Shown here piece by piece: positions 1 to 11,349 of a DNA stretch of 64,000 nt (position 1 is its first letter; each line of letters starts with the position of its first letter). The notes under the pieces were generated by a model that saw only the letters and a list, made by a program, of their open reading frames with translations, did no database searches and was not told where the DNA came from. The translations under genes and the position numbers were made by a program. This stretch comes from Anthoceros angustus (Eukaryota; Streptophyta; Anthocerotopsida; Anthocerotales; Anthocerotaceae): assembly GCA_010909165.1 (NCBI GenBank), contig MU008154.1:434001-498000 (forward strand). The letters are read 5' to 3'.

Positions 1-486
1 CATATTTCAATCTCATGCCTTCAATCAAGTTGGGTGCAGTTGGAGTGCGCATCGTTTTGAGCAGCAGATCACTCACTCCACCACGATCACGTCAGTCTCT
101 TCTTACGGAAGAAAGGAAACCAAGGCACTTACTTTTGGATCCCAAATATAGACAAATTTGTAGCCATCCCCTATGCCCTCATCCAGGTAGACACGTCTAC
201 TGCATTGTCATTGCTGAAAATGTGGGAAGCTGCCGAAGTCAAGCTACTCTCAATTACTCAAGGAGGACTCCCGGGCTGTGTGGACCAGTAATCCCCCAAG
301 GCTCACTCTTCTAGGTACCTTCCAGATGAGGTTCTGGCTATCTCTAGTTCAGAGGTAGGTTTTTGCTGCATGAATACCATGACCTCCTTAGGAAAAGGAA
401 CGTGAGGAATGAAAACTTGGAGGCAAACCAGAGTAGGGGCGAGAGAAGCAGATCCTTCCCATCTTACGAAGAAATCAACTTGGTTC
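1..486. other. No gene recognised
   Basis: This stretch has open frames up to 99 codons, but none resembles a family I know. It lies just downstream (minus-strand sense) of a receptor-kinase relic and may be more of the same decayed gene. Confidence 0.4.
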
Positions 487-999
487 TCAACTCGTAGAAA
501 AATAGGTACCGGCTTCTAAGATTGACACAACTGGGATCAGCGTCCACTTCCTTCCGCACCCTGAGACATACGTGCTAGTCTTTGGTATACTGTAACAATG
601 GCTAACACATAGGTAAAGTTGAAAACGAGTATTACCTTTGGTTGAAACAACTTGGCAAGCTGATGTTGACTGCATCCAGGGTATTGAGATTCGAGCTGGC
701 CAAAAAGGAAGATCAATCTTAGAACCAACGGCAACTTTCTGCAATATAAAACAAAAATTGATCCTTTAAACAAGTCAATTGGACATACTTTTTCCCGTAT
801 TGTATTTGAGGCACTAAGTCGAGGCTTGATTAGTGTTTCTAATAGAATTTATGGTGACAAGCCATGGTCGAGGACAAAAGAGGCACTTACTATATAAGTG
901 GGCTCGTAGATCGCCTTCACCCATGTACTCTTGTAGAAGAATTGGTAATTTCGCTTCCTCACAATACCCAATAAGTGAAACCAATTTCTTGTACTGCAA
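487..999 (-). pseudogene. Receptor-like kinase relic
   Basis: On the minus strand, 890-999 encodes KLVSLIGYCEE followed by LLQEYMGEGDLRAHLYS. This matches subdomains IV-V of plant receptor-like kinases (canonical form: NLVSLIGYC...LVYEYM..G.L..HL). Downstream on the same strand (487-773) short open frames, including a WPARISI-like string, are shifted against each other and cannot be joined without frame changes. There is no glycine loop, catalytic HRD or DFG motif. I read it as a decayed kinase fragment. A diverged copy of the kinase part lies at 5040-5260. Confidence 0.6.
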
Positions 1000-1767
1000 T
1001 ATTAAGACATGAGATTGATCTACTAAACAAAGACAAATAACTCGTCAGGCTAAGCCTACACAGAATCCTGCAGGGAATATCTACTCCTTCATCCTGAATG
1101 CAAAGTTTCTTCAAGCAAATAAGGCTTGTGAGTTTGAGGATGCCTGCAACATGTACAAATCCCTGAAATAAGTCCTGCTAGGAATGTCTACTCCTTCATC
1201 TTGAAAGAAATGTTTATTGAGGATGCCTGCAACATCCAACAAGAGTGCAGTTCATTCAGAGAGATTCTAGCATAGTAGCATTTCCAAGCTCTCTTACGAT
1301 GCTCTTGCTCTTGCCCGACTGCGCATGTAGCCATGGACGCACGTGTCGGCAATGGCCACCAACTGACACTCTTCACCGCGGTCTTTCTTTCTACGGGATA
1401 GAGGGCCACATGATCCCTTCCTCTTCTACCCTATTATCTCTACCGCAGCTAGTTGGGACTGCTAGCCACAGGTGAGGCTGCTCGGCAGGGCAGCACAGAG
1501 AGAAGAGGTGCGGATCCCACGTCGGTCTTCCTAGAGGCACAAGTACCAATCTGTTGCACCACTTGCTATGTGCAGGCCCGCGGTGCTGCATTGCGTTGCA
1601 TGAAGATCGGCTGCTACAGTGGACAAAACGAACGTGACGAGCGTGGTATACTCGGAGCAAGGGGTCCATTACTCGCATGGAGTTGGTTCTGTCCGTACCT
1701 TCGGCAGATGGACTGTGTGACTGTGGTACCCATACGACATGATCTCAATGCCTATCTGAAGCCTATG
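1000..1767. other. Intergenic, no gene recognised
   Basis: It contains a short imperfect direct repeat (about 1072-1150 and 1172-1230, both carrying 'tctactccttcatc' and 'gaggatgcctgcaacat'). Otherwise only short unconvincing frames are present. Confidence 0.4.
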
Positions 1768-2112
1768 TTTGGCAAGCCATGCTGAGATGAAGTGTGGGCA
1801 TTCTTGAAGGTTTTGAACAATATGACTGCGGCAAACGCTGTCGCCTCAAGACCAAGGGACTATGCCGTGGAGAGTATACTATCTTGGCCCCCCAATCACT
1901 TGCCCATGGATGCTCGACGGCAGGCTCGGGATTCCGGATACAGAGGTTGGCAGTACTTTGAGATCCTTTCCAAAGTACACCTTTGTATCAGGACATAAAG
2001 TACCGCCAACCCTCTGTATCCGGAATCCTGAGCCTGCGACATGGAGCTTGCGACAATGATAGTGCCCACAACCCTTAAGAATGCCCACACTTCATTCGGG
2101 CGTGGCTTGCCA
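1768..2112. mobile_element. Fold-back element with nested inverted repeats
   Basis: The ends are inverted copies of each other: a segment starting near 1768 (tggcaagcc...gaagtgtgggcattctt) reappears reverse-complemented near 2080-2112. A second inverted pair sits inside: about 40 bases near 1920-1960 (ggattccggatacagagg) return reverse-complemented near 1996-2036. The whole unit could fold into a long interrupted hairpin, as in fold-back or MITE-type elements. No transposase frame is visible. No target-site duplication was confirmed. Confidence 0.6.
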
Positions 2113-2496
2113 TAGATAGATTTCATTTAGACCCTAAGATCATGTCATATGGTACCACAGCCACAAAGTCCGTCTCCCGAAAGTACGCACACATCCAGCC
2201 CCATGCAAGTAATGGACCTCCCGAATGTACGCACACATCCAACTCGACGTAGGCCGGCTAGACAGCCTCATATGCATGTACTGAGCACTGGGGGTGTCTC
2301 CACCGATGACGTTACACGACATGCACAACTTGCCTGCCAAGGTTAATAACATATCTAGTCACCATGACATGCAAAACTAGTGTCCTACCAGGCTTTACAA
2401 CATATATAGTACCGTGACCACAAAACCGAGTAGGTAACTCGTGTGACAAGCTTGAGGCAACCCACTCGCATTGCCCATGTCACACTCAACACTGAT
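2113..2496. other. Intergenic with short repeated motif
   Basis: It contains two or three copies of a 'cccgaa(a/t)gtacgcacacatcca' motif around 2176-2245. No gene is recognised. Confidence 0.35.
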
Positions 2497-3990
2497 ATGA
2501 GCAATTGTATGGTGTACAGGAGCACTGCATATATAGCCTTGGGGCTTGGCGTAATCTCGAGGATATATAACCTTAGTCTCGAGCCGTATCCTATGTACTA
2601 TATACTAAGATAAAAGTAGAAAAAGCTTGAATTTGTACCGTGACATGCATGTCACGGTACGTACGGATTCAAGCTTTTTCTATTTTATCTCAGCATATAT
2701 GCCTGCAGGCTATGAGAAAATTAAAAGGAAGACTTGCAATCACTTAAAGTCTATCGTCTCGGATGGGCCCAGGGTATATATGTATCTGCTTCCTCTCTGG
2801 ATGCATTGCACAGGACGATACCGATGCACTTGAGGTTTCAACTTTTTGACAGCCGAAGAGGGTAGACACTGTCTCGCATTGAAGTCCCCTACAGTGTCTA
2901 ATCTGATCCAAAAGCTCGTGGGAGCCAAGAAAGGGCAATAACTTCTGATTTTGGACTTGCGGAGGAGAGGAGCTGAGGGTGCATACAAAGCCCAGTATGT
3001 AAATACATATACGAGATGCCACGGACTCCAGAGTGTGCATTGCGAGGTTGACTTGATTCAATATTACAGACGGTCCACCACTAACTCTCGCGCCGTGGAG
3101 ATCGCTATCTCCAACGAGGAGATTCCTCTGTTTGAGATCACAAAGCCAGAGGTTCACACCAAGCTTGAGTATGATCCCCATATCATGCTTGTTGACCGAG
3201 CTCTTGTTACCTTTTTTTTTTTTTTCCCCCTTGGGCCTTTTACTTTCACTGAGCAATTGTATGGTGTCTGGGAGCACGCATATATAGCCTTGGGGCTTGG
3301 CGTAATCTCGAGGATATATAACCTTAGTCTCGAGCCGTATCCTATGTACTATATACTAAGATAAAAGTAGAAAAAGCTTGAATTTGTACCGTGACATGCA
3401 TGTCACGCATACGTCTGATTCAAGCTTTTTCTATTTTATCTCGACATATATACTGCAGCTATGAGAAAATTAAAAGGAAGACTTGCAATCACTTAAAGTC
3501 TATCTCGGATGGGCCGGTATATATGTATCTACTTCCTCTCTGGATGCATTGCACAGGACGATACCGATGCACTTGAGGTTTCAACTTTTTGACAGCCGAA
3601 GAGGGTAGACACATCGCATCAAGTCCCCTCATGTCTAATCTGATCCAAAAGCTCGTGGGAGCCAAGAAAGGGCAATAACTTCTGATTTTGGACTTGCGGA
3701 GGAGAGGAGCTGAGGGTGCATACAAAGCCCAGTATGTAAATACATATACGAGATGCCACCAGACTCCAGAGTGTGCATTGCGAGGTTGACTTGATTCAAT
3801 ATTACAGACGACTGTCCACCACTAACTCTCTCGCACTTCGTGGAGATCGCTATCTCCAACGAGGAGATTCCTCTGTTTGAGATCACAAAGCCAGAGGTTC
3901 ACACCAAGCTTGAGTATGATCCCCATATCATGCTTGTTGACCAGGGCTCTTGTTACCTTTTTTTTTTTTTTGGGCCTTTTACTTTCACTG
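2497..3990. repeat. Two-copy direct tandem repeat (about 750 bp unit)
   Basis: Unit 1 spans about 2497-3250 and unit 2 about 3250-3990. Both start with gcaattgtatggtgt and contain, in order, a hairpin, a run coding EITKPEVHTKLEYDPHIM, a T-rich tract and a stretch related to an intron of the FRIGIDA-like gene at 53 kb. The inter-unit join lies on the short identity 'agcaattg'. Unit 2 differs from unit 1 mainly by scattered losses or changes of 1-6 bases. Confidence 0.85.
2608..2690. repeat. Long hairpin with perfect 26-nt palindromic core
   Basis: Outer arms (agataaaagtagaaaaagct and its complement ending tattttatct) flank a perfect 26-base palindrome at 2635-2660 centred on tgacatgcatgtca. 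Only one base is bulged in the outer arms. The second repeat unit has a shortened version (about 3359-3442) in which only the inner gtgacatgcatgtcac remains palindromic. The function is unknown. It may be the tip of a MITE. Confidence 0.8.
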
Positions 3991-4275
3991 AAGCAATTGC
4001 TTCAAACGACTAAATCTCGGTTTATTGCATGCGTTACCTGTCTTGTCTTCGTGGGCTCATATGTGGTGGGTAGGTTGGCCAAGGAAGGTACGAGCAGATT
4101 GAAGCACTCTTGTTTGCATACTCGTTTGGCATCATGGATAGAGTCCAGCTTGTACCACTGCTCAAGACCTATCTGGAGGAAGCAAGGAAGACAGCTCAAT
4201 CAATACTCAAAAGAGGCAACAACTGAGCAGCTGCTCAAGCAGAGTAGGCAACTGGGTTCGATTAAAATGTGCTAA
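3960..4275 (+). pseudogene. FRIGIDA-like exon relic
   Basis: The relic is closely similar to the intron 1/exon 2 region of the FRIGIDA-like gene at 55200-55495. It contains GRLAKEG, then IEALLFAYSFGIMDRVQ- and PLLKTYLEEARKTAQSIL-like strings. Insertion of bases near 'aaggtacgagcag' breaks the frame, the conserved splice acceptor base context is altered, and no other exon is present. It is therefore a non-functional fragment that carries intron sequence, so it was copied from DNA and not from mRNA. Confidence 0.75.
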
Positions 4276-5039
4276 CTTCAGCTAAAGATGGATTGTCTAC
4301 AATCAACGAATTCATTGAATGGGGTTGAATTACGGTTTGAATTATATGGTTTTTTCGAGCTCGTCAGATTAGCCGGAGGTATATTCCAGGCTGCTTGTCT
4401 TGTGCACAGGATTCTATTGTTGTGTTTTGTGTCGTGATTCTGAGCTGTTGCTACTGAAATGTATCTGACCTTTCCGGGGTTCTATGGGTGATATCTTCTC
4501 CAGTCTTGTCGTGACAGTTCCAGTCTTGTCAGTTCTGTCATGGCTATATATGAATCTGTTGGTCGCAGGCGATTCAAAATTATAATTGGCTGAAAATGAT
4601 TATCGGCATAGATGCCCTGATGACGTGTTGGCCCTGTATTAGTTGAATCACTTGGTTTCCGTCATCTTTATGGTTTAGTCCAACAGCTTGGATGGTTGTC
4701 TTCCAAGCCTTTATTTTGGATTTCATAGGTTGAAATCAAGGAATAGCTCTCGGCATGAGTGTACGTAAAATAAGCTTTTAGGTTGCATACACTGCTATAT
4801 AAATTATCCAATTTTGGTTTTATGTCGTATGAATTATGCCGTATAAATTATAATAGTAATTATATTATATTATTATAAACTAATCATATAATTCCATTGT
4901 AAATTAGTTGATCATTACATAAATATTATAAAAACATAATATTCAAATGACTCTTTTTTCGGTTCTTGCAACATAAAACAAAAATCCATCGTTCAAAAAA
5001 ATCCCGTAGTTTTCCCAAAGCGCATTTGGGCACTCAATT
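4276..5039. other. AT-rich intergenic DNA
   Basis: No gene is seen. The segment becomes strongly AT-rich from about 4790. Confidence 0.5.
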
Positions 5040-5260
5040 CAGACTTGATTAGTGTTACTAAGAGAAATTCCAAGAAAGGACTATGGCCGACCTGGAATTT
5101 ATGGTGACAAGCCATGGCTGAGGGCAAAAGAGACACTATACAAGTGGGCTCATAGATCGCTTTCATACACATACTTTTGTAGAAGAATTAGTAATTTCGC
5201 TTCCTCAAAATACGTAGTAAGTGAAACCACTTTTTTGTAATGCACCATTAAACATTAGAT
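5040..5260 (-). pseudogene. Second receptor-like kinase relic
   Basis: It is a diverged copy of the 814-999 kinase fragment. The two share 'tttatggtgacaagccatgg' and the adjacent run up to 'gtagaagaatt.gtaatttcgcttcctca'. No continuous kinase frame survives. Confidence 0.6.
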
Positions 5261-5860
5261 CGATCTAACAACACTTTTTTTAGGTTCTTGCACTACTAGA
5301 GGAGGGTAACTTTTCCAAAGGGGGTGTTTTTGAGTTTTGACAAGTACAATGCTCTAACAATGTCTAACATTGAACATTGTGAACTACGTTGTAAATTACA
5401 TGAGATATACTTATTGATTTATGTTACTGAGTGTGATTACTAATTACGATAAGTATGTTTAGTATCCCTTATTATGATGTGGCATATTCATTGTGCACAG
5501 TCATTGTAAAATAAGAAGTTATGTTACTTTTATATGATTTATATTAATTACAAATAATTTTTAATATAAACTTATTGACCTGGCCTGTTCATTGTAAATG
5601 ATGTTATAAATTACTAAAATGAAAAGTCATTTTTAGATTTATAGTTTCTATGAACTTATCAATATTTAAAAATTATATTTGAGTTATATTAATTAAAAAT
5701 TATTTTTGATTGTGAACTTGCTTATGCGACATGTTCATTGTAAATCAATAAAACATATTCGAAATGACGTAGGTCTAACCTCTGGTTCCACTAGGTTCAG
5801 GATCGTCCTCACACTAGGATGATAAAGTGATTCAGAATATATTTTAGACCTACCAGACCT
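5261..5860. other. AT-rich intergenic DNA
   Basis: No gene is seen. Short degenerate repeats around 'ttcattgtaaat' and 'cttatt' motifs suggest decayed transposon sequence. Confidence 0.4.
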
Positions 5861-6099
5861 TTATATGCGTATTTTTCGATTCTCGAAGAGTCCACCAGCT
5901 ACCAAGAGGTAGCTGCCATGGGTCGCTGTGGGATCACTTGTTGGTGGGATGTAGGAGGAAGTCTGGAGACTTGTAAGCCGCAGAAAGCATGCTGTTGTAT
6001 CTGTAGGAGTCGCATTCCAGTACGCATTTTGTGTTGGGATACCATCTACCGGGCCGATCTTGTGACCTGGTACATGCCTCCTGTAGGCATCTTGTTGTG

Positions 6100-6330
6100 G
6101 AGGACTCGCGCAGCTGTCTGTGAGCTGGCCATTTGCAACGGGTCTTGTTCTTGTGGGGATCGGGACTGGGTGCCAGAACAAAGGCTAAAGACCCCGTGAG
6201 CCCAACGTGAATGGCCCACGGGTCTTGTTCTGGTGAGAATCGGCAATAAAGCCAGGACGGAGGCGGAGGCGGAGGCTACAAAGAGAACCCGGAACTGACA
6301 TCCGTGAGCCCACTGCAAATGGCCCGCTCA
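6100..6330. repeat. Decayed echoes of the PPR gene's last codons
   Basis: Beyond the stop codon of the left PPR gene, the string coding NGSCSCGD (gggtcttgttcttgtggggatcgg) and the following aggacggaggc...ctacaa...cggaactgac recur about every 100 bases in degenerate form. The right arm has the same array at about 62790-63070. They are non-coding in context. Confidence 0.6.
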
Positions 6331-6427
6331 CAGAGATCGGGATCAAGGATCTCCCTCTTATCATACCCACTCATTAATCACAATTTAAATGTCAGTTCCG
6401 AATTTCCTTGTAGCCTCCGTCCTGTCG

Positions 6428-8660
6428 TTAGTGCCGATCCCCACAAGAACACGACCCGTCCAGGAAATGATGCACACGGTGCGCATCTCTTACAACGATC
6501 TCTCGCTTCTCCAGGTGTGACAGGATCTTGGTGCTGCTGTGGCAGTCATTGCACATCCGGAGGTTCTTGGTTACTACCAAAGTTGTGCCACCGGGAGTGT
6601 TCAGGAGACCATAAGCCAAGGCCAGTTTCTCAGCATGTCCACACAGTGCATCTTCCTTGTCACTGTCAGACATAGCCTTCAGCACGACTTCTGTCAGAGG
6701 AACATGGCCCCCTTCGTCCTTCACACGAGAGTTCATGCTCCTCAACGCTGATGAAATATCAGGCCTCTCCTCTCCAACAGTGAACTCGTGCACTTCATCC
6801 TTCACTTCGATGCATGCCTTGGCGGGCTTCTTCCAAGCAGCTGCCGACTTTCTCAGCATCTCTATCGTGTCTACATCCTTCCACCTGCCAGCTTTGGCAT
6901 AAATGCTTCCTAAGGCTACATAGGCAGCTGCGTTTCCTGGTTCCAATGCTGTCAGACGGTCAAAACATCTCCTTCCCCGCTCTATGTCACTGTAGCTTTT
7001 ACAAGAACTTAGCAAGGATGTCCATCCGACAAACTCGCTCTCAAAAGGCATGGTCCGCAGCATACTTTCTGCCTCGTCCAGATGGCCTGACCGCCCAAGA
7101 AGATCAACCATGCAGTTGTAGTGAGAATCTGTCTAGCAATGCCCTGCTCCTCCACCATCATCTTGAAATACCTCTGCCCCTCCTTCAGCAAGCCTTCATG
7201 ACAACACGCCACCAGCAGAGAAACAAAGGTAGCAGCGTTGGGCTTCACACCTTGATGCAACATCTCTTCAAAGCACCGTATTGCTGCCTTACCCTCACCA
7301 TGTTTGGCATAACCATTCAGCAAAGCAGTCCATGCCACCACATCTCTGGTTGCCAATCTGGCAAACACTCCACGAGCATCCTCTAGACTCCGCATTTTGC
7401 ATACATATCTACCAAACAGCTACCAACTAGTATATCACCGTCCAGTCCCTTTCTCTCAATCAAAGAATGTAGCTGCTTCCCTTGATGTAAAGCTGCAACA
7501 CTCCCACAGGCCTTCAAGAGGCATATAAAGGTAGCACGATCAGCCGCCTCAAGGCCCTCCTGTTGCATGCTTCTATAGAGTTTAAGGGCTTCTGGACCGA
7601 GCTCATGCTGCACGTACCCTGAGATCAGGGCAGTCCACGCGACCACGTCTTTCGTGGCCATGCTGTCAAAAACGCTGCGAGCGTCCTCCAAGCTCCCGCA
7701 TTTGGCATACATGTCTATCAGGCAACTCCCTACAAACATGTCAGGGCAATCCACACTCCGCATAATGTCAGCATGTACCTCCTTGCCGGAAACCAGATCT
7801 GCTGCAGCGGCACATGCTTTGAGCACTGCCACGAACACGTAATCGTTGGGCTTCACTGCCGAAAATCCCATCTGTCTGTACAGGCGGACAGCCCGAGCCG
7901 GCTGCCCATGGTCAGCATGCGCCTTGATAATGGAAGCCCACACAAACGCATTGGCTACACCCAGGTTGCCAAACACCTGCCTCGCTTCCTCCAACATGGC
8001 ATGAGAAGCATACATGCGAATAATATGGTTCGCCAAAACGGGTCGGCCATTCCCACTCTGCAGAATTAGGTCATGAACACGCCTGCCAACGACCAAATCC
8101 TTCTCAGCTAAGCACCTCTTAACCACAGGATAGAGAAGGGAACTGTCGACATGACACCCTCGACGCACCAAGACATTCAACGCATCCACCACCTCAGCAA
8201 GCCCTCCGTTTCCACACAGCATGCCCCCTGCCACCACGTCCAAGCCCCCTTCACGGCCAGCTGCCGTGTCGAATCCCGAGCTGGAGGCCGTCCCATCCCA
8301 AATGGCCAGCTGCGAATCCAGCCAGCCAGGCTTGTGACGATTGTTCACCCACAGGGCCTTCTTCGACCCCTTGTGCCGGAAATCCGGATGGCGGGGACTT
8401 CTCTTTTCCTTCCTGTTGTCCCACCACTGCGCCGGATCCGAGAAGAAGGCCTGCCACAGCAGCTCCTGCCTCTCCTTCGATGTCAATCCTTGATGCCCAA
8501 CCCCTGCTCCTGTCACACAGATGAACCCATCCTCAATCCACAATCTCTGCTTGGGTACAGCATCATGCTTGTCATTCATCCACACCGCATCTTGCTCAAC
8601 CCTCAAACTGCCCCCGTACGCTAGCGCAAACTTGGTTTGCAGCACAGGGCTGGCAGCCAT
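6428..8660 (-). CDS. PPR protein with KP-like DYW domain, left copy (frameshifted)
   Basis: This is the left-arm copy of the PPR gene described fully at 60543-62780. The frame is broken at least twice: near 7385 (loss of two Gs in the Met-Tyr-Ala-Lys-Cys-Gly repeat) and near 7125 (the Ala-Pro-Thr-Asp-Ser segment is scrambled). A 3-base loss near 8045 also changes NVADPF to NGRPV. In two places the left copy is intact where the right copy is broken (SCLIDMYAKCG, and HGEGKAAIRCF), so the two arms are differently damaged. The sequence ends in CSCGDRH like its partner. Whether the breaks are real or sequencing errors cannot be told here. Confidence 0.75.
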
Positions 8661-8689
8661 CACGCGTCCATCATGCCTGCCCACATTTC

Positions 8690-8960
8690 CCCGAAAATAA
8701 TCTTCGGATGTAGCACCCACGACGTAGGTTACTAGTATCTACCTTAGACTATATTATGTAGGTAGGTACCTATATATAAATACATATATGGCATGCTTTC
8801 ATATTATATACTTTTTATATAAATTAATATTATTTAGTTATTTATATATTAATATATTTCATTTATGTTCCTCTCAGTTTTCAGACAAGTGTTCTCGAAA
8901 ATATTAGGCATGCTAAACGTATTTATGTAAGGCGTGGGTTGGCATATTTCATGCTCAAAC
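8690..8960. promoter_or_regulatory. AT-rich divergent promoter zone (left arm)
   Basis: This lies directly upstream of the PPR start on the minus strand. It is rich in TATATAAA-type strings (for example near 8770 and 8815). The copy in the right arm (60230-60480) lies between the PPR gene and a divergently oriented ORF, so it may serve both. In the left arm it is interrupted by the 8963-9820 duplication. Confidence 0.4.
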
Positions 8961-8962
8961 AA

Positions 8963-9820
8963 ATTCCTTCTCAGCTAAGCACCTCTTAACCACAGGATAG
9001 AGAAGGAACTGTCGACATGACACCCTCGACGCACCAAGACATTCAACGCATCCACCACCTCAGCAAGCCTCCGTTTCCACACAGCATGCCCCTGCCACCA
9101 CGTCCAAGCCCCTTCACGGCCAGCTGCCGTGTCGAATGAGCTGGAGGCCGTCCCATCCCAAATGGCCAGCTGCGAATCCAGCCAGCCAGGCTTGTGACGA
9201 TTGTTCACCCACAGGGCCTTCTTCGACCCCTTGTGCCGGAAATCCGGATGGCGGGGACTTCTCTTTTCCTTCCTGTTGTCCCACCACTGCGCCGGATCCG
9301 AGAAGAAGGCCTGCCACAGCAGCTCCTGCCTCTCCTTCGATGTCAATCCTTGATGCCCAACCCCTGCTCCTGTCACACAGATGAACCCATCCTCAATCCA
9401 CAATCTCTGCTTGGGTACAGCATCATGCTTGTCATTCATCCACACCGCATCTTGCTCAACCTCAAACTGCCCCGTACGCTAGCGCAAACTTGGTTTGCAG
9501 CACAGGGCTGGCAGCCATCACGCGTCCATCATGCCTGCCCACATTTCCCCGAAAATAATCTTCGGATGTAGCACCACGACGTAGGTTACTAGTATCTACC
9601 TTAGACTATATTATGTAGGTAGGTACCTATATATAAATACATATATGGCATGCTTTCATATTATATACTTTTTATATAAATTAATATTATTTAGTTATTT
9701 ATATATTAATATATTTCATTTATGTTCCTCTCCAGTTTTCAGACAAGTGTTCTCGAAAATATTAGGCATGCTAAACGTATTTATGTAAGGCGTGGGTTGG
9801 CATATTTCATGCTCAAACAA
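8963..9820 (-). pseudogene. Tandem duplicate of PPR 5' end and promoter
   Basis: It repeats about 8098-8957 (the PPR N-terminal quarter, the PDF motif and the AT-rich upstream zone). The join at about 8957 falls on the short identity 'ccttctca'. Relative to the parent it carries many single-base losses in homopolymers (for example cccccttc to ccccttc) and a 5-base loss (gaatcccgagctgg to gaatgagctgg). No complete reading frame remains; the longest part is 156 codons. Confidence 0.8.
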
Positions 9821-9852
9821 ATTCTGCCTTCTCATATTTTATGTTCTTCAAG

Positions 9853-10460
9853 ATGGCGAGACCTAGCGTTGTTTCCTTGTTGGCCTTGGCCCGAGAGATC
9901 CGAAGACGTGCTAACTCTGGTAGGGATGAATTTAGACTTGATTGCCTTAAGGTGGCTAGATTGAGGGTGGAAGTAGCGGTGCGTCTTGAGGTGGCTCGAT
10001 GGAAGATGGGCAGTTGCGTCGCCCGGAAGCCTAGATTGAAGGTGTTGCTTCTTTCTTCCGGCAAGTCATGTATTGACTTGTTGAAGGTTTTGGATGTTGA
10101 AATAGCGAATGAAGAACCTACACCCTTTTGCGATGGTTAAGAATTCTTAATCTAGACCGGGATGCGGCGACAAGACATCATCAAGCATCGAGGATGCTGG
10201 CTGGTCAACTCGATTCTGTGAAGAATCGTGAGGAGGGTGTAGAAAAGCTCGGAAGTTAGTTATTGATGCTAGAGATGAGATGCTTGAAATCAAGAATACC
10301 GCTGTCCAACAAATTGGAACAGTAACGAAAAGCAAGGGCTAGGGCTGCAATGAGGACGAGAAAGGTATCATGTGCTTCAAGGCGCAATCGTTGCTATCCG
10401 TTACATAATTGCCATGGTAGTTGTTCTAAGTGTGAGCCGACTTGACATAGAGGATTAGTG
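9853..10460 (+). pseudogene. Frameshifted left copy of unknown ORF
   Basis: It begins MARPSVVSLLALAREIRRR and is the left-arm counterpart of the intact ORF at 59579-60208. Frame breaks (after about 10140, and a changed GSCVARKPRL segment) remove the C-terminal half. See the right-arm entry for the product. Confidence 0.6.
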
Positions 10461-10830
10461 ACGTCGTTTGGAATGGGTGATGGATGAAAAGGAAAAGAGT
10501 TTGAGAGGTATGCAACTCGTGAAAGATGACTCAAGTCATGATTATTATAGTTTGGTTTTAGTTGTAGTTTTAGTTTTAGACTACCTAGTGAAACCAGATA
10601 TTATGACAATCTATGTACTTGACGGTCATCCGTCCTTTTAGTGGAATTTCTTCAATTCTTCAAACTTGCTCTTATCTCGTCTCACCAACAGTCTGTGTGG
10701 CTTGCGTGCCCTGATCTTCCAACTGTCCGGATGTACGGATTGCATTTTTGTTGTTTGCACTTTCGAGGTCTGAAAAACGTTAAACCCTGAACCCAAGGGT
10801 GGTCTGCTGTAGTCGAGATGAATGCGATAG
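10461..10830. other. Intergenic part of the duplication arm
   Basis: No gene is recognised. The segment is matched in reverse at about 59215-59580. Confidence 0.4.
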
Positions 10831-10834
10831 AGAA

Positions 10835-11115
10835 GGATTTCAGGGGTTTTCATTGGGCTGCAGAGGTTGGATCAGGCGGTGGGGATGATCCGGTCTGCTA
10901 AGGATGCTACAGGGGCGTCGTATGCTTTGCAGGAGCAGCTGGGGTTGTCGGCGGTGCAAGCAGAGGGGTTGCTGGCAATAAGATGCACGCTGGGTCATTC
11001 ACGGTTTGAACTGAAAAGAGGTGGGGACACGGAATGCCCTGAGGCTGATAGCTGGGCATGCACTGTCAGCAAGGGCTCTGTTGATGAAGTGGCTTTGTGG
11101 CAAGATTGTGGTTGA
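10835..11115 (+). pseudogene. DNA gyrase subunit A-like fragment
   Basis: The plus strand encodes FIGLQRLDQAVGMIRSAKD, then LQEQLGLSAVQAEGLLAIR. This matches the GyrA coiled-coil/tower region (pattern: GL..LD.VI..IR...A...L...F.LS..QAEA.L...LR). After LLAIR the match stops and the frame runs to TGA at 11115. Plants have nuclear genes for organellar gyrase A, and this looks like a lone captured exon. It is repeated in the right arm (58922-59200, minus). It could simply be the end of a decayed gene. Confidence 0.6.
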
Positions 11116-11349
11116 CCGTGTTACTTCTGCTTGCCTTTCTCAAGTCCTGTGCAAGCACTTGTGCGTAACTCACGGGCAGGCAGCTGCACTTGTGCTCAGA
11201 CTGCTTCTCTGAGCTGCGTACAGAAGAATCCATTTTGTACAGTATTGCGTGTTGCAAGAAGCACATTGCTTTCTTAAAAATTGAGTCTGTAAGAGAGGAA
11301 CGTGGAAGTCAATATCGCCCTACAATTACCAGTATCGTCCACTCTTGCT

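Noticed and set aside
1391-1785. Overlapping ~100-codon frames on both strands
   Set aside because: No domain, no consistent start and no splice context; likely chance.
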